64,000 nucleotides of DNA from assembly GCA_001311805.1 (NCBI GenBank), contig BBCA01000006.1:21771-85770 (forward strand), given 5' to 3'. The translations under genes were made by a program, and so were the position numbers. The notes under the pieces are model-generated. The model was not told where the DNA came from and did no database searches. It saw only the letters and a program-made list of their open reading frames with translations. Shown piece after piece: positions 20,047 through 30,325 of this stretch (its first letter is position 1; each line of letters opens with the position of its first letter). The stretch comes from Lentibacillus juripiscarius JCM 12147 (GTDB lineage: Bacteria; Bacillota; Bacilli; Bacillales_D; Amphibacillaceae).

Positions 20047-22533
20047 TCAACCCGTATCGTCTGGTCGGCTTTGGTTATCTTCTTTATCTTTTTCCTCTCC
20101 TCCAGAGTTTTCTCCGTTATCACCATCTTTATTTCCCTTTTCACTGTTATCTTGATCTTCTGTATTTCCGTCAGAACCATTATCCTGATCCTCTCCTTCA
20201 TCCGGATTGGATTCTTGATTATCTTGCTCTTGAGAATCTTTATCTTGCTCTTGAGAATCTTCATCCGTCTGGTCGGTCTTATTCTCTTCCGGATCTTGGT
20301 TCTTTTGTTCATTTTGATCCTGTTGTTCTTCATTCTGCTGTTTTTTCTGTTCTTCGACTTGCTGGTCCTTTGGTTCTTTATGTTGATTTTGATTCCTCGG
20401 TTTCTTCTGTTCTTGTTCCTCACGATTTGGTTCTTGTTCGTTTTCCTCTTCTTGTTGAACAGGCGGTTCAAATTCCTTTTGATCCGTATGATCATCCTCT
20501 TGTTGCTCATCATCGACCGAACCGGAGATTGTTGGCTGTGCCCCTCGGACATACAATGTACCACCTGATTCTCCGACTGAATCCGGTCTTTTGAAATCCG
20601 GCGTTTCCGAATCAGACAGATTTTCCATTAACACTTGAAAAATTTCTTTTGCTATATCCTCTGACCCGTCATAACGAATATAATGAACGTCGTCTCCATC
20701 TTTCAATTTCGGATAACCGGTCCAAACTGCAGCCGTGTACTGTGTTGTATAACCGGTAAACCACGAATCGAGCAAACCATCTCCAATATGATATTCTTGT
20801 CGCAATGGCTCCGGAATGTTTGTTGATCCCGTTTTACCTGCTACCGGAATACTGGGTATGTTAGCACCAGTACCCGTTCCGGAAGTGATAGCTGTTTTGA
20901 GCATGTTAGTAATCATATAAGCTGTATAGTCATGCATGGCCTGAACCGGCTCATGTTCAGGCTTCTTCTCTTTTCCATTTTGAAAGACAATTTTCTTTAC
21001 AGCATATGGGGTATGATAAACCCCTTCGTTTCCAAATGCTGCATAGGCGCCGGCCATTTGCAATGGAGTTACGCCTGTGGAAAGGCCTCCTATTGCAGCA
21101 GCTTCAGGAATCGGTTCCTCGAGTTCAATTCCAAGCTGTTCCGCAAATCCTGCCGCTTTTTCCTTTCCGACAACCTGAAACGTCTTTAACGCAGGAATAT
21201 TTCGCGACCACGCCAGAGCCCTTCGTATGGTCATTGACCCCCAATATTCCCCGTCCCATTCGTTGATCGGTGTTCCATCACTGTAAGAATAAGGTTCATC
21301 CACGATCGAATGACTCGTTGACCAATTCAAGTGTTCAATCGCCGGACCATAATCAATAATCGGCTTAAACGTTGAGCCGGGAGGATTTTTCCTCAGCACC
21401 GTAGTTGGTATCACCGATGGAAAGAAAATCTCTTCCCCCGCCGATGGCTTGAATGGCCCCCGTTTTCGTATCAATTAGGGAAATTCCCGCTTCAAATGCC
21501 TTGTCAGGATAATTGATTTTATCCGAAGTCAAAAGATCATAGACTTCTTTTTGTGCATCGGTGTCCAGGGTCGTGTAAATTTTCAATCCGCCTTGATAAA
21601 ACTGTTGATCCGAGACAATTTTCCTTTCGTTTACTAACTCATGATACACCCGGTCAACAAACGCTTGATAAGGTCGATCCTTGTTATTAATAACCTTTTT
21701 TTGTTCTTGAACAAGTTTTTTAACGGGAATTGATTCTGCTTTTTTTGCTTGATTCTCCGAAATGGCACCGGTTTCTACCATTGCCTGCAAAACTTGATCC
21801 CGACGGTCGGTCGCTCTATCGGGATGTTGAAATGGATCATAATAACTTGGTGCATTCGGTAGACCCGCAAGTAAGGCCATTTGCGATACGTTTAACCCGG
21901 ACAAATCTTTCGTACCAAAATAAGTTGTCGATGCCGTTGCCAGACCATAAGCTCCGTTGCCGAAATAAATATTGTTTAAATACATTTGCAGGATTTCATC
22001 TTTTGAATACTTTTGTTCCAGCTTTATCGCCAAATAGGCTTCCTTTATTTTACGAGTCAATGTTTTTTCGGGCGATAATATCGTCCTTTTCACGACCTGT
22101 TGGGTAACTGTGCTTCCCCCCTCAGAGCCCCATCCGCTTTCGATATTTGCCATGAGTGCACCGAAAATCCGATAGATATCGACCCCGTTATGTTGATAAA
22201 ACCGTCGATCCTCAATAGAGGTTACAGCCTCTATCATCTGGTCCGGAACGTTTCCAATATCGACCTTCAACCGATTTTGTTCCTTGAACAGCGTTGTGAC
22301 AAGTTCCCCGTCTTGATCGTAAATTTGTGACGAGAAAGGAGTTTGCAGCTTCTCCGGGGTTAACTCCGGCGCACTCATAATGATTGAAACCACCCACACC
22401 CCACAAGCTATCAATACGAGCGAAATTGCAATAAGACAATATAGAATAATCCTCTTAAAAAAGTTTTCTATTTTTGTTTTGGTTTATTTTCCCCTTTTCT
22501 CCGTTCCATACGAGAGCTGTATTCATCCGACAT
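20047..22533 (-). CDS. Class A penicillin-binding protein with long polar C-terminal tail, frameshifted
   Basis: Bifunctional peptidoglycan synthase. A short cytoplasmic part and one membrane helix (ILYCLIAISLVLIACGVW) precede the GT51 domain (SIEDRRFYQHNGVD, GGSTVTQQVVKRTILSPEKT, KYSKDEILQMYLNNIYFGNG). The transpeptidase has PPGSTFKP (active Ser), SRN in AWSRNIPALK and VAGKTGSTN. From about residue 690 follows a tail of roughly 130 residues made almost only of Q, E, D, N and K, containing a 21-base tandem duplication (20220-20261, SQEQDKD). Frameshifts near 22470 and 21400. Start ATG 22533 after GGGAGG. It is a second class A enzyme besides ponA in this window. Confidence 0.92.
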
Positions 22534-22922
22534 CGAACATTCTGCCTCCCAAATGTTTCTTCTCTATCCGGTCAATTATATGCATCTTTTTCGTAATGTA
22601 GCATCAATTTCTTAAAAAATGACATTTAACAAGATGTTCAATCTATTCACAATCCAATTCCCAAAGAAAAATAAACTGTATGGTAGCAGTAATGAAATTA
22701 ATGTGCGTGAATTACGTTGCATTTAAATGGCGTCGTAGTCTATGGTAGTAGTTACGTTGTAATTTTGATCCCGTTATTACGGTAAATGGCCCAATAATAA
22801 TAGAGATGTTTTGACATACGCAATCGACAATAATTATTTCACTTACGACAATTATTATTGTCAAAATGATTATTATCGTATACACTATATTATTAGATCA
22901 AAAGAATTGAAGGTGATGAGGT
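22534..22922. promoter_or_regulatory. Intergenic region with operator-like repeats before the XRE regulator
   Basis: The proximal part holds GACAATAAT at 22826-22834 and a near-perfect palindrome GACAATTATTATTGTC at 22847-22862, the latter overlapping a possible promoter (TTGTCA at 22858, TACACT at 22881, 17-base gap). TTGACA occurs at 22811. Such paired dyads in front of a small XRE gene suggest autoregulation. The PBP-proximal half (22540-22800) holds nothing I recognise. Confidence 0.55.
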
Positions 22923-23126
22923 TTGAGAAGTCGCTTAAAAGAGCTTCGGGCACGTGCAGGCTATAACCAAACCCAGCTCGCGAAACGCGCTAAGATATCC
23001 AGACAAACAATAAGTTTAATCGAACGCGGAGAATATATGCCTTCACTTTTAATTGCCGTTCGTATTGCTCGTATTTTTAATGAGCCTGTTGAAAATGTAT
23101 TCCACTTTGAGGAGGAGGAGTTATAA
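22923..23126 (+). CDS. XRE-family HTH transcriptional regulator
   Basis: A 67-residue protein that is almost only a helix-turn-helix: NQTQLAKRAKISRQTISLIE, with the rest RGEYMPSLLIAVRIARIFNE typical of the small YgzD/YozG-like regulators found beside membrane proteins. It starts at TTG 22923 after AAGGTGATGAGG. The next gene starts on the base after its stop (TAAATG), so both are cotranslated. It probably binds the GACAAT..ATTGTC sites upstream. Intact. Confidence 0.88.
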   Translation: MRSRLKELRARAGYNQTQLAKRAKISRQTISLIERGEYMPSLLIAVRIARIFNEPVENVFHFEEEEL

Positions 23127-23439
23127 ATGAAACTTATATTGCGATTTGTTATTGGTGGATTTGTTGGTTTTTGTCGTGTATGCTTTGATGAACTTTTCTG
23201 AGGTTAATTTTGCTGGAGAAATAACTGTAATCAGCTTAATTGCAATCTCTACCTTCCTAATAGCTATGAGTGTTTTTCGGTTTCAAAAGATTAAATCGCT
23301 TAACACACAAAACTTTGGCGGCGATCAAGAAGATAAAGTTGAGGCTAGAAAGTATAAAATGTTTGCAGATTATTCCTTATATGCAAATTCCAGTTTCGTT
23401 CTTATCCTTATGTCATTTGTATTGCTAGTTATTAATTGA
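23127..23439 (+). CDS. Small membrane protein paired with the XRE regulator, one frameshift
   Basis: About 103 residues with three hydrophobic segments: LILRFVIGGFVGF (continuing VVYALMNF after a shift near 23168), ITVISLIAISTFLIAMSVF, and SSFVLILMSFVLLVIN at the C-terminus. A charged stretch (GGDQEDKVEARKYKMFADYS) lies between the second and third. The pattern recalls the N-terminal half of DUF3169 membrane proteins, which also pair with small XRE regulators, but it is only half as long. A terminator follows. Function unknown. Confidence 0.65.
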
Positions 23440-23472
23440 AAATATCTGTTGGTGATTCGGAATAAGTAAATA

Positions 23473-23510
23473 GGGAAAGAGGGGAGCCATCGGAGACTTC
23501 CCTCTTTTCC
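23473..23510 (+). terminator. Terminator after the XRE/membrane protein pair
   Basis: GGGAAAGAGGGGAG pairs with CTTCCCTCTTTTCC (one mismatch) across a 10-base loop. Confidence 0.7.
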
Positions 23511-23551
23511 AAGCTTCTTGCTGATTTTCAATGAATATGAACTACCTACTT

Positions 23552-24159
23552 TTAGAGTGTGTTCCCCCACTCCAGGAAAAATTGCTGCAGATAACTTTCC
23601 ATAAACTGGTGGCGTTTGGCAGCAATCTGTGTTGCGCTGTTTGTGTTCATCCTGTCTTTTAACTTCAGCAGCTTGTCATAAAAATGTTGGACAGATGTGT
23701 TTTCTTTCTCTTCATCGTTGTCATGCCAAATGCACTGTCCATTCGCCCCGCCATAAGCCAACGTCCGTGCAATACCAATGGCCCCTATGGCATCCAATCT
23801 GTCTGCATCCTGCACTATTTTCCCTTCCAATGTGTCCGGTATCCTGCCTTTACGGAACGAAACATCTTTTGCGGCATCTTTCATACGCTGGATCTGTTCA
23901 CCAGTACAATCAATCGAATATAAAAATTCTTCCAGCTTCCGAATCGCCTTTGTAGAATCGGAAAATAATTTTTCATCGCCGATATCATGAATCCATGCAG
24001 CAGCTTCACAAATAAACGGGTCTGCCCCCTCTTTTGCCGCTAGTTCACTTGCCGTGCGGGCAACCCGCTGCATATGAAAAAATCGTGTCCTGTACTGTCA
24101 TCCTGAAAAATACTGTGGGTATAATCACGGATATTTGCTAATTTCCTGGTCGTATCCAT
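23552..24159 (-). CDS. HD-domain phosphohydrolase (YpgQ/YedJ-like), one frameshift
   Basis: About 203 residues. The metal-binding HD pair is in AAWIHDIGDEKL, preceded by HMQRVARTASELAAKEG and followed by IVQDADRLDAIGAIGIARTL, the layout of YedJ/YpgQ phosphohydrolases, for which nucleotide pyrophosphatase activity has been reported. The start ATG at 24159 shares its A with the fhs stop (TAATG), so the gene is coupled to fhs. One frameshift near 24078 follows GHDFF. Coupling to fhs is unexpected and may only reflect a shared transcript. Confidence 0.85.
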
Positions 24160-25829
24160 TAAAACAATCCTTTAATCTTTCCGTCTTTATCGACATCCAT
24201 GTTTAATGCGGCAGGTTTTTCAGGCAGCCCAGGCATGGTCATCATGTTTCCTGTGAGAACAACGATAAAGCCAGCACCGATCGATGGCCGCAGTTCCCGA
24301 ATGGTTATGGTGAAATTTTCCGGACGTCCGAGCAGTGCCGGGTCATCTGACAGGGAGTATTGTGTTTTGGCCATGCAGACGGGAAGGTTTCCCCATCCTT
24401 CCTGTTCATAATATGCAAGCTGTTTTTTAGCTTGTGGTGACAATTCGATATCAAGTGCACCGTACACGTTTTGGGCTATTTTCCGTATTTTGGTTTCCAG
24501 TTTCTCATTGGTGTCGTATACATAGTTCGGTTTTCCTTCAGCAGGACCGGCAATCGCCATAACTTTTTCAGCAAGTTCGATACCGCCCACTCCGCCGTGC
24601 GCATAAACGTCTGTCAATGCCACATCGGCGCCATGGGATTCGCACCATGACTTTACAAAATCGGTTTCAGCCTTTGTATCTGTCGGGAATTGGTTGATTG
24701 CTACAACAAACGGAAGCCCGAACGAATCGATTGTTTCCATATGTTTCTTCAGATTGTCCATTCCTGCTTCCAATGCCTGGATATTTTCCTCTTTCAAATG
24801 GTCACGGTGAACGCCGCCATGCATTTTTAACGCACGGACTGTCGCGACGATAACGACTGCACTTGGGTTGATGTCCCCGGCACGGGATTTGATATCAAGA
24901 AACTTTTCTGCACCCAGATCCGCACCAAAGCCAGCCTCAGTTACTGCGTAATCACCTAGCTTGGCCGCTGTTTTAGTAGCCATTACACTGTTGCAGCCAT
25001 GGGCAATGTTAGCAAATGGTCCCCCGTGAATAATGGCTGGCGTATTCTCAGTTGTCTGCACCAGGTTCGGCTTAATGGCGTCTTTAAGCAAAAGGGAAAG
25101 TGCGCCTTCTATATTCAGATCCTTCACCGTAACTGGTCTTTCATCATATGTAAAGCCAATGACAATGTTTGCAAGACGCTCTTTCAGGTTATCAAGACTT
25201 GTTGCCAGACAAAGGATGGCCATTATTTCGGACGCGACTGTTATATTGAACCCGTCTTCTCTGGGAACCCCCCGCAAAGGACCACCCAGCCCGACAACAA
25301 TTTGCCGCAATGCCCGGTCATTCATATCCATAACGCGTTTCCACTCCACACGGCGAGGATCAATATTCAATTCATTCCCGCGGTGAATATGATTGTCAAT
25401 GATGGCAGACAGCGCATTGTTTGCCGTTGTAATGGCGTGAAGATCACCTGTAAAGTGCAGATTGATGTCCTCCATCGGCAGTACTTGGGCGTATCCCCCA
25501 CCAGCTGCTCCGCCTTTCAGCCCCATAACAGGACCAAGCGACGGTTCGCGAAGGGCAATGAGCGCTTTTTGGCCAAGTTTTTCAAGCGCCTGACCGAGTC
25601 CGACCGTTACCGTTGACTTCCCCTCCCCGGCAGCTGTCGGATTGATGGAGGTGACCAGCACAATTTTCCCGTCTGGTTTGTTGTCCAGTTTATGCAGCAA
25701 GTCATTCGAGAGTTTGGCCTTTGTATGGCCATATGGTTCCCAATCCGCTTCTGTTAAATCCAAGTCTTTGGCAATATCCCCAATAGGTTTCAAAGTGGCT
25801 TCTTGTGCTATTTCAATGTCCGTTTTCAT
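24159..25829 (-). CDS. fhs: Formate--tetrahydrofolate ligase
   Basis: Makes 10-formyl-tetrahydrofolate from formate, ATP and tetrahydrofolate, feeding purine and formyl-methionine synthesis. Intact, 556 residues, the family length. The P-loop-like [20 protein letters not shown] lies near residue 65; [20 protein letters not shown] and the folate-side C-terminus [20 protein letters not shown] are visible. AGGGGAGGGAG precedes the ATG. It has its own upstream region and runs into the HD hydrolase gene. One of the few long genes here free of frameshifts. Confidence 0.96.
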   Translation of the reverse strand: MKTDIEIAQEATLKPIGDIAKDLDLTEADWEPYGHTKAKLSNDLLHKLDNKPDGKIVLVTSINPTAAGEGKSTVTVGLGQALEKLGQKALIALREPSLGPVMGLKGGAAGGGYAQVLPMEDINLHFTGDLHAITTANNALSAIIDNHIHRGNELNIDPRRVEWKRVMDMNDRALRQIVVGLGGPLRGVPREDGFNITVASEIMAILCLATSLDNLKERLANIVIGFTYDERPVTVKDLNIEGALSLLLKDAIKPNLVQTTENTPAIIHGGPFANIAHGCNSVMATKTAAKLGDYAVTEAGFGADLGAEKFLDIKSRAGDINPSAVVIVATVRALKMHGGVHRDHLKEENIQALEAGMDNLKKHMETIDSFGLPFVVAINQFPTDTKAETDFVKSWCESHGADVALTDVYAHGGVGGIELAEKVMAIAGPAEGKPNYVYDTNEKLETKIRKIAQNVYGALDIELSPQAKKQLAYYEQEGWGNLPVCMAKTQYSLSDDPALLGRPENFTITIRELRPSIGAGFIVVLTGNMMTMPGLPEKPAALNMDVDKDGKIKGLF

Positions 25830-25968
25830 ACTGCGCGCTCCCTCCCCTTTTGTTAGTTCCAGTGTAACGCATTTACACCTTTTTTACATAAAAAATTAAA
25901 ACATCTTTTAACCGCTTTCATTTCTATTACAGCAATATGTATAAAAACAATCGAATCAGGGTAAATTC

Positions 25969-26163
25969 TTGACTGAGGTTCTAAAATAAGCTATATTAGA
26001 CACAAGCAATGAAGATGTATGGATTCATGAAGGACAGGCAGCTTCCAGTGGAAGTGGATGCATCAAGTAATCCATTACTTCTGTGGCAGGCTGTTTTTTG
26101 TATTCCATGTATCTGATTTGTATTAACACGTTTTACGTGAAAGGTTTTAGGAGGAAATTTATA
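25969..26163 (+). promoter_or_regulatory. Promoter and long 5' leader of the cold shock gene
   Basis: TTGACT at 25969-25974 and TATATT at 25992-25997, separated by exactly 17 bases, form a good sigma-A promoter. Transcription from about 26004 would leave a leader of about 160 bases before the csp ATG, as usual for cold-inducible csp mRNAs. Within it GGCAGCTTCCAGTGGAAG and ACACGTTTTACGTG can fold. Confidence 0.75.
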
Positions 26164-26364
26164 ATGGAAAATGGCGTAGTAAAATGGTTTAACGCAGAGA
26201 AAGGCTATGGCTTCATTCAAGTGGAGGAAGGAAATGATGTATTCGTACATTATTCCGCAATCCAAGAAGAAGGATTCAAAACACTGGAAGAAGGCCAGGA
26301 CGTTTCGTTTGATATCGTTGAAGGTGACCGTGGCCCACAGGCTGCAAACGTAGTTAAAAAATAA
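26164..26364 (+). CDS. Cold shock protein, CspA family
   Basis: A 66-residue single-stranded nucleic-acid chaperone. Both RNP motifs are visible: KGYGFIQV and VFVHYSAI; it opens [16 protein letters not shown] and ends [10 protein letters not shown]. The ATG at 26164 follows TTAGGAGGAAATTTAT. It melts RNA structure during cold or growth transitions. Alone in its transcript, between a long leader and a terminator. Acidic, as usual. Confidence 0.96.
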   Translation: MENGVVKWFNAEKGYGFIQVEEGNDVFVHYSAIQEEGFKTLEEGQDVSFDIVEGDRGPQAANVVKK

Positions 26365-26384
26365 CGTGTAACGAAACCATATAT

Positions 26385-26418
26385 AAAAAGCGGCAATCCT
26401 AATCTGATTGCCGCTTTT
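26385..26418. terminator. Terminator after csp
   Basis: A perfect 14-base inverted repeat AAAAAGCGGCAATC and GATTGCCGCTTTTT with a 6-base loop, T-rich on the plus strand; it also faces the converging bpsB gene. Confidence 0.92.
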
Positions 26419-26469
26419 TTTGATGCTGTTCATTGTGTTCATTGCTTTTCCATAAGGGTTCTGTTTCCC

Positions 26470-26965
26470 TCACGTCGCTCTCGTTAAGGCTTTTTCCTCG
26501 CTTGGTATCCGCACCCTCAATAGCAGCAAATGTAAAATCGGAAATAGAAAAGCAGTCAGCTGGGCACCTATTAAAAGCGGAATGACAAACAATTCCACTG
26601 CCACAATCACATAGTTTGGATGCTTTATATACCTGTATGGCCCCTTTTTGATGACCGTCACTCCAGGAAGTACAATTATTTTTGTATTCCAGAAGCGGCC
26701 GAGCGTATGCATGCACCATATCCTCCCCGCCTGCATCAGCAAAAACAGGCAGAGGAGAAAGTAATTAAGCTGTGCTGCATGTGACTGGGGGTTTAAAGAT
26801 ACTTCTGTTATTGCTGATGCAAAAACAAGCAATGGAGAAGAACAAACCATTTGTAATGTTTTTCCCCTTTTTCAATTCCACCCATGCTTTTCATCCATTT
26901 TTCATTTCGTCTGGCAATATACAATTCACCAAGCGTTGCATGATAACTGCCAAAATAAAACCCAT
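26470..26965 (-). CDS. bpsB: Isoprenylcysteine carboxyl methyltransferase-like protein, alkylpyrone O-methyltransferase BpsB (YpbQ), frameshifted
   Basis: Integral membrane methyltransferase of about 165 residues. The ICMT motif is GPYRYIKHPNYVIVAVELFV, with hydrophobic segments before and after. The N-terminal half opens GFILAVIMQRL and continues, after a shift near 26925, ELYIARRNEKWMKSMGG. In B. subtilis the homologue methylates alkylpyrones made by BpsA, and the gene follows bpsA as here. The start is uncertain: ATG at 26965, or TTG a few bases earlier, directly after the bpsA stop. A further shift lies near 26850. Confidence 0.85.
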
Positions 26966-26975
26966 ATCCAAGTCG

Positions 26976-28070
26976 TCAATGTTCATTCCACTCCAATAAC
27001 AATAATTCTGAACTGAATCCCGGTCCTAGAGCCGATACAATACTTAGCATTTTCTCCGGTATATCCTCCTTCATCCATTCATAAAGCACATAGAGTACCG
27101 TAGCTGATGACATATTGCCATGCTCCCGAAGAACGCCATGCGAATGCATGAATTTTGCTTGTGGTGCCTGCAGTACTTTTTCCATTGCCTCCAGCACTTT
27201 TTTTCCCGCCGGGGTGTGCGATAAATGAATGGATATGGTGATAAGATAATGGAAAATCAGCTAGAAAAGTTTCGATATGCTTTTTCCAAAATGATCGCAC
27301 CTGTGCAGGAATGCTTTTGGTGAAAATGACCTCCATTCCCCTGTCCGTCATATTCCACCCCATAACGGAATGGCTGTTTTTCTTTGTGGCAGAACTTGTT
27401 TGGAGAATTTGTGGTTTCGGTTTGGAATGGTTGACAGCCGATCGCCAGCTGGATTTCTCACCCATAAGCAAAGCGGCCGCCGCCCCGTCCCCAAAAAGAG
27501 CGGAACCGACTATATTACTTTTGCGCAGGTCATCTTTCTGGAATGTAAGACTGCATAGTTCACAGCAGACAAGGAGCACATTTTTATCCGGATGTGCGCT
27601 AATCCAGTCAGAAGCACGCGATAAGCCAATGGCCCCACCCGCACAGCCAAGTCCCCATAAAGGCATCCTTACAACATCTTCCCGAAACGGTCGTTCATTC
27701 ATGATATATGTATCAATAGATGGCGCTGCAATACCAGTACTGGAAACAAAATAATCATGTCGATTGCTTCGTATGGAATGGTTTCATTTAACAAGTGATC
27801 ATTCGTCAGACAAGCGTCGATTGCCTTAAGTGAAAAGGTTTGTGCACATTGATGATACAAATCATTCTTCTCTTCAAACGTGTGATCATTTTGCAGCCAT
27901 TCCTGATCAACGACAAATTGTCTTCTGTCAATTTGTGCATTGTCAAAGACAGGCAACAGCCGATCAATCAGCCGTGACGCCGACTTATCAAAAACGTTGC
28001 TGATAAACGACTTGACAGAATGCTGCGGCATATCATACGGAGGTATTCCCAATCCAATTGACCCTATCAA
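26976..28070 (-). CDS. bpsA: Type III polyketide synthase BpsA, frameshifted
   Basis: Chalcone-synthase-like enzyme condensing long-chain acyl-CoA with malonyl-CoA into alkylpyrones. The triad is visible: Cys in GLGCAGGAIGLSRA, His in FIAHPGGKKV, Asn in HGNMSSATVLY; the C-terminus is ALGPGFSSELLLLEWN. About 364 residues, as in B. subtilis BcsA/BpsA. Frameshifts near 27745 and 27215. The readable frame begins at TTG 28070 (IGSIGLGIPPYDM), next to an ATG at about 28075 in another frame, so a start-proximal indel is probable. It forms a two-gene unit with bpsB. Confidence 0.9.
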
Positions 28071-28212
28071 CCATACCCATCCCCTTTCGTTAGTAAGCAG
28101 CTAGAAAATAAATTGTTGTAATATCTTACCGGCAGCACTGGCCTATAAGATGCTACTGCCATTTTTGTTTCTTAGTCTGGTTGATTTCAGCAAAATTATT
28201 ACACAATTTTTT

Positions 28213-28400
28213 AAAGGCTGTTTTCTAAAACTGTTGCTTTTCCCGCAGGAGTCGACTGCCCTCCGCCATACAGCGAACTTTGCGAGCGAGGAGGCTCAGC
28301 GCGAGCCCGCGGCAAAGAAGACACTGCGAAAGCGACCAAAGGAAGCTTGATCAGATGTCGCACTTGTACCCGGAGTGGTGAAAGCGTCAGCCTGAAGTGG
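28213..28400. repeat. Composite GC-rich intergenic repeat, copy 2 (short)
   Basis: It starts AAAGGCTGTTTTCTAAAACT, has one module with TTTCCCGCAGGAGTC, GAGGAGGCT and GCCCGCGGC, and the conserved tail at 28309-28386. Compared with copies 1 and 3 the inverted second module is missing. The remainder of the 28071-28539 gap holds a weak hairpin (GGCAG..CTGCC near 28132-28161) and the rlmL terminator. Confidence 0.85.
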
Positions 28401-28489
28401 AAATCAAACGCAATAACCTAATTGTTCGTATTTTAAAGGTAATTCACTCGGTCATTTAAGGATTAGGAAATGAGATCGATTATAAAAAA

Positions 28490-28526
28490 CAAAACCAGAC
28501 AAGTGGCCTTCCCTCGTCTGGTTTTG
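28490..28526 (-). terminator. Terminator of rlmL
   Basis: CAAAACCAGAC and GTCTGGTTTTG form a perfect 11-base stem just beyond the rlmL stop on the minus strand. Confidence 0.8.
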
Positions 28527-28539
28527 CTTTGTTATAGAT

Positions 28540-29671
28540 TTAAGACTGTTTCGCACCAAAATACTGATAATAGTTCGTTTGGATAAATCCATTAAACAGT
28601 TTTCGTTTTTGGTTGCTTGTTGACCGTATTCGTTCTCAAACCTGTCGAACGCTGTCAATATATACACGCTCCAGGAAGGGTAGTTTTTCATGATACGGCC
28701 GAGGTGCTGACAAATATCCGCTGCTGCCTCCTGATCACCAATGCGCTGTCCATATGGAGGGTTGCCGATTAAATAACCATTCTCTTGCTGGATAGAAAGG
28801 TCCTTCACATTCATCTGTTTCCAGCTGATTAAATCCCCAAGTCCGGCTTCCATGGCATTCTCCTTTGCGGCAGAGGCCATGTTGTGATCGATATCCGTTC
28901 CGGTAATGGCAAGTTCCTGATCATAATCAGCCTTATCTTCCACTTCTTCAAAGGCTTCATTCCAGTGCTTATTTCTAATCCATCCCCAATCCTCGGAAGC
29001 AAATGAGCGGTTGAAACCAGGGGCAATATTCTGCCCGATAAGTGCTGCTTCAATCGGGATGTTCCCGAACCACAGAATGGATCAAGCAGCGGATAGTCAG
29101 GTTTCCAGTTGGTTAAAAGAATCAGTGCCGCTGCCATCGTCTCTTTTAGAGGTGCTTCACCCTGGCTTACGCGATAGCCCCGCTTGTGCAGTCCTGTACC
29201 GGATGTGTCAATGGTCAGCGTGGCTTCATCTTTATGAAGGGCCACTTCCACTTTAAACAAAGCACTGGTTTCAGGCAAATTGCCAGCAACCCCGTATTTC
29301 AGCTTCAGCCGTTCGGCAATTGCTTTTTTTACAATGGCCTGGCAATCGGGGACACTGTGCAGCTCTGATTTGACCGATTTACCTGAAACAGGAAACTTTC
29401 CATCCTCCATAATAAAATTTTCCCATGGTAATGCTTTCGTCTTTTCGAAGAGTTCGTCAAATGTCACGGCTTGGAAACGGCCAGCCTGTAATTTAACACG
29501 ATCAGCACTTCTCAGCCACAGGTTGCAGCGTGGGATGGCACTGATTGGTGCATCAAATGTTACTTTTCCATTATCGACTTCCACTTCATAACCAAGTTGT
29601 TTTACTTCACTGGCCACCACTGATTCAAGTCCCATAGCAGCTGTAGCGGTTAATGTCACTTGTTGAGCCAT
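28540..29671 (-). CDS. THUMP-domain rRNA methyltransferase RlmL/YpsC, frameshifted
   Basis: Methylates a guanine of 23S rRNA (m2G2445-type). It opens AQQVTLTATAAMGLESVVAS, followed by a THUMP domain to about residue 165. The methyltransferase domain has LLDPFCGSGT, GTDIDHNMASAAKENA and the catalytic NPPYGQRIG. The end, NGFIQTNYYQYFGAKQS, matches YpsC and puts the stop at 28540. About 377 residues. Frameshifts near 29065 and 28600. Start ATG at 29671 with AAAGGAACG upstream. In B. subtilis ypsC likewise lies next to gpsB and rnpB. Confidence 0.9.
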
Positions 29672-29765
29672 ATAGACGTTCCTTTCATTTCCAATGTAAA
29701 AGCAGTGATAGTTTACCACATTCTTGAGTAATGAACAAAATCGCACTAGAAGCATGTGTGCAAAC

Positions 29766-29788
29766 CCGGGCTTTTTGAACAACCTCCA
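29766..29788. repeat. Lone end of the GTTCAAAAAG-bounded repeat
   Basis: The complement reads GGTTGTTCAAAAAGCCCGG, matching the left ends at 10371 and 44518; no second end is found within the gap. Confidence 0.6.
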
Positions 29789-29806
29789 GACAAATCTGCC
29801 AAAATT

Positions 29807-29846
29807 AAAAACCCTTTCCGGCTGCGTTACAGTCAGAAAGGGTTTG
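29807..29846 (-). terminator. Terminator of rnpB
   Basis: AAACCCTTTC and GAAAGGGTTT form a 10-base stem; on the minus strand it is followed by TTTAATTTT, about 20 bases after the RNA end. Confidence 0.8.
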
Positions 29847-29861
29847 TTCGGTTATATACAG

Positions 29862-30263
29862 GACCATTGAATACTCGATAAGCCATGTTCTGTTCCGCTG
29901 CACTTCTGCGGTGGTCAGCCTTGTACAGCGGTCGTAATCATCTATCTACAGACATGTTTCCAATGCCTGTCCCTTTTTCGGTTCATTTTCCTAATCAAGG
30001 ATGCCCCTACCTATTTTTGGGTTGCTCACTCGTGGGGTTTACCGCGTTCCACCCGGATCGTTTCCAATCCGGCTTCGTCACTGTGGCACTTTCAAGTGTA
30101 GTCATCCATGTCATAGGAGTTAGGACTTTCCACTGCCGTTAGCCGTTTTGGCTACCTTGACTTATGATTTCGTCAAGCACGAACACTACAGGCATCGCAG
30201 CCTGTGTGAGCATGGACTTTCCTCTGCATAGAATCCTATACAGCGATTACGTGAGTATTCAAT
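29862..30263 (-). ncRNA. rnpB: RNase P RNA, Bacillus type B
   Basis: The catalytic RNA that trims tRNA 5' ends. Hallmarks on the minus strand in order: TAATCGCTG near the 5' end, GAGGAAAGTCCATGCTC, TAGTGTTCGTGC, GAAAGTGCCACAGTGACGAAG, GTGGAACGCGGTAAACCCC, GAGTGAGCAACCCAAA, TAGATAGATGATTACGACC and AACATGGCTTA near the 3' end. Helix P1 is formed by TTGAATACTC (complement of 30253-30262) with GAGTATTCAA (complement of 29867-29876). About 400 bases. The order and the extra helices are those of type B RNA. Ends are given by P1 and are good to a few bases. Confidence 0.96.
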
Positions 30264-30325
30264 TACAATCTATGTATAGTGTAGCATATATTTTACGATA
30301 TTTCACTGGTAATGAGAACCAGTTT

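Noticed and set aside
20220..20261. Start of a CRISPR-like array
   Set aside because: Only two head-to-tail 21-base units without spacers, inside a gene.
19960..20568. Long hydrophobic open frame on the plus strand, opposite the PBP tail
   Set aside because: It is the complement of the low-complexity Q/E/D/N tail, which by codon bias gives Leu/Ile/Phe runs; it has no ribosome site and no family match.
24999..25616. 205-codon open frame opposite fhs
   Set aside because: Complement of an intact, highly conserved fhs gene.
29862..30263. Plus-strand open frame around 29885-30142
   Set aside because: This is the complement of RNase P RNA.
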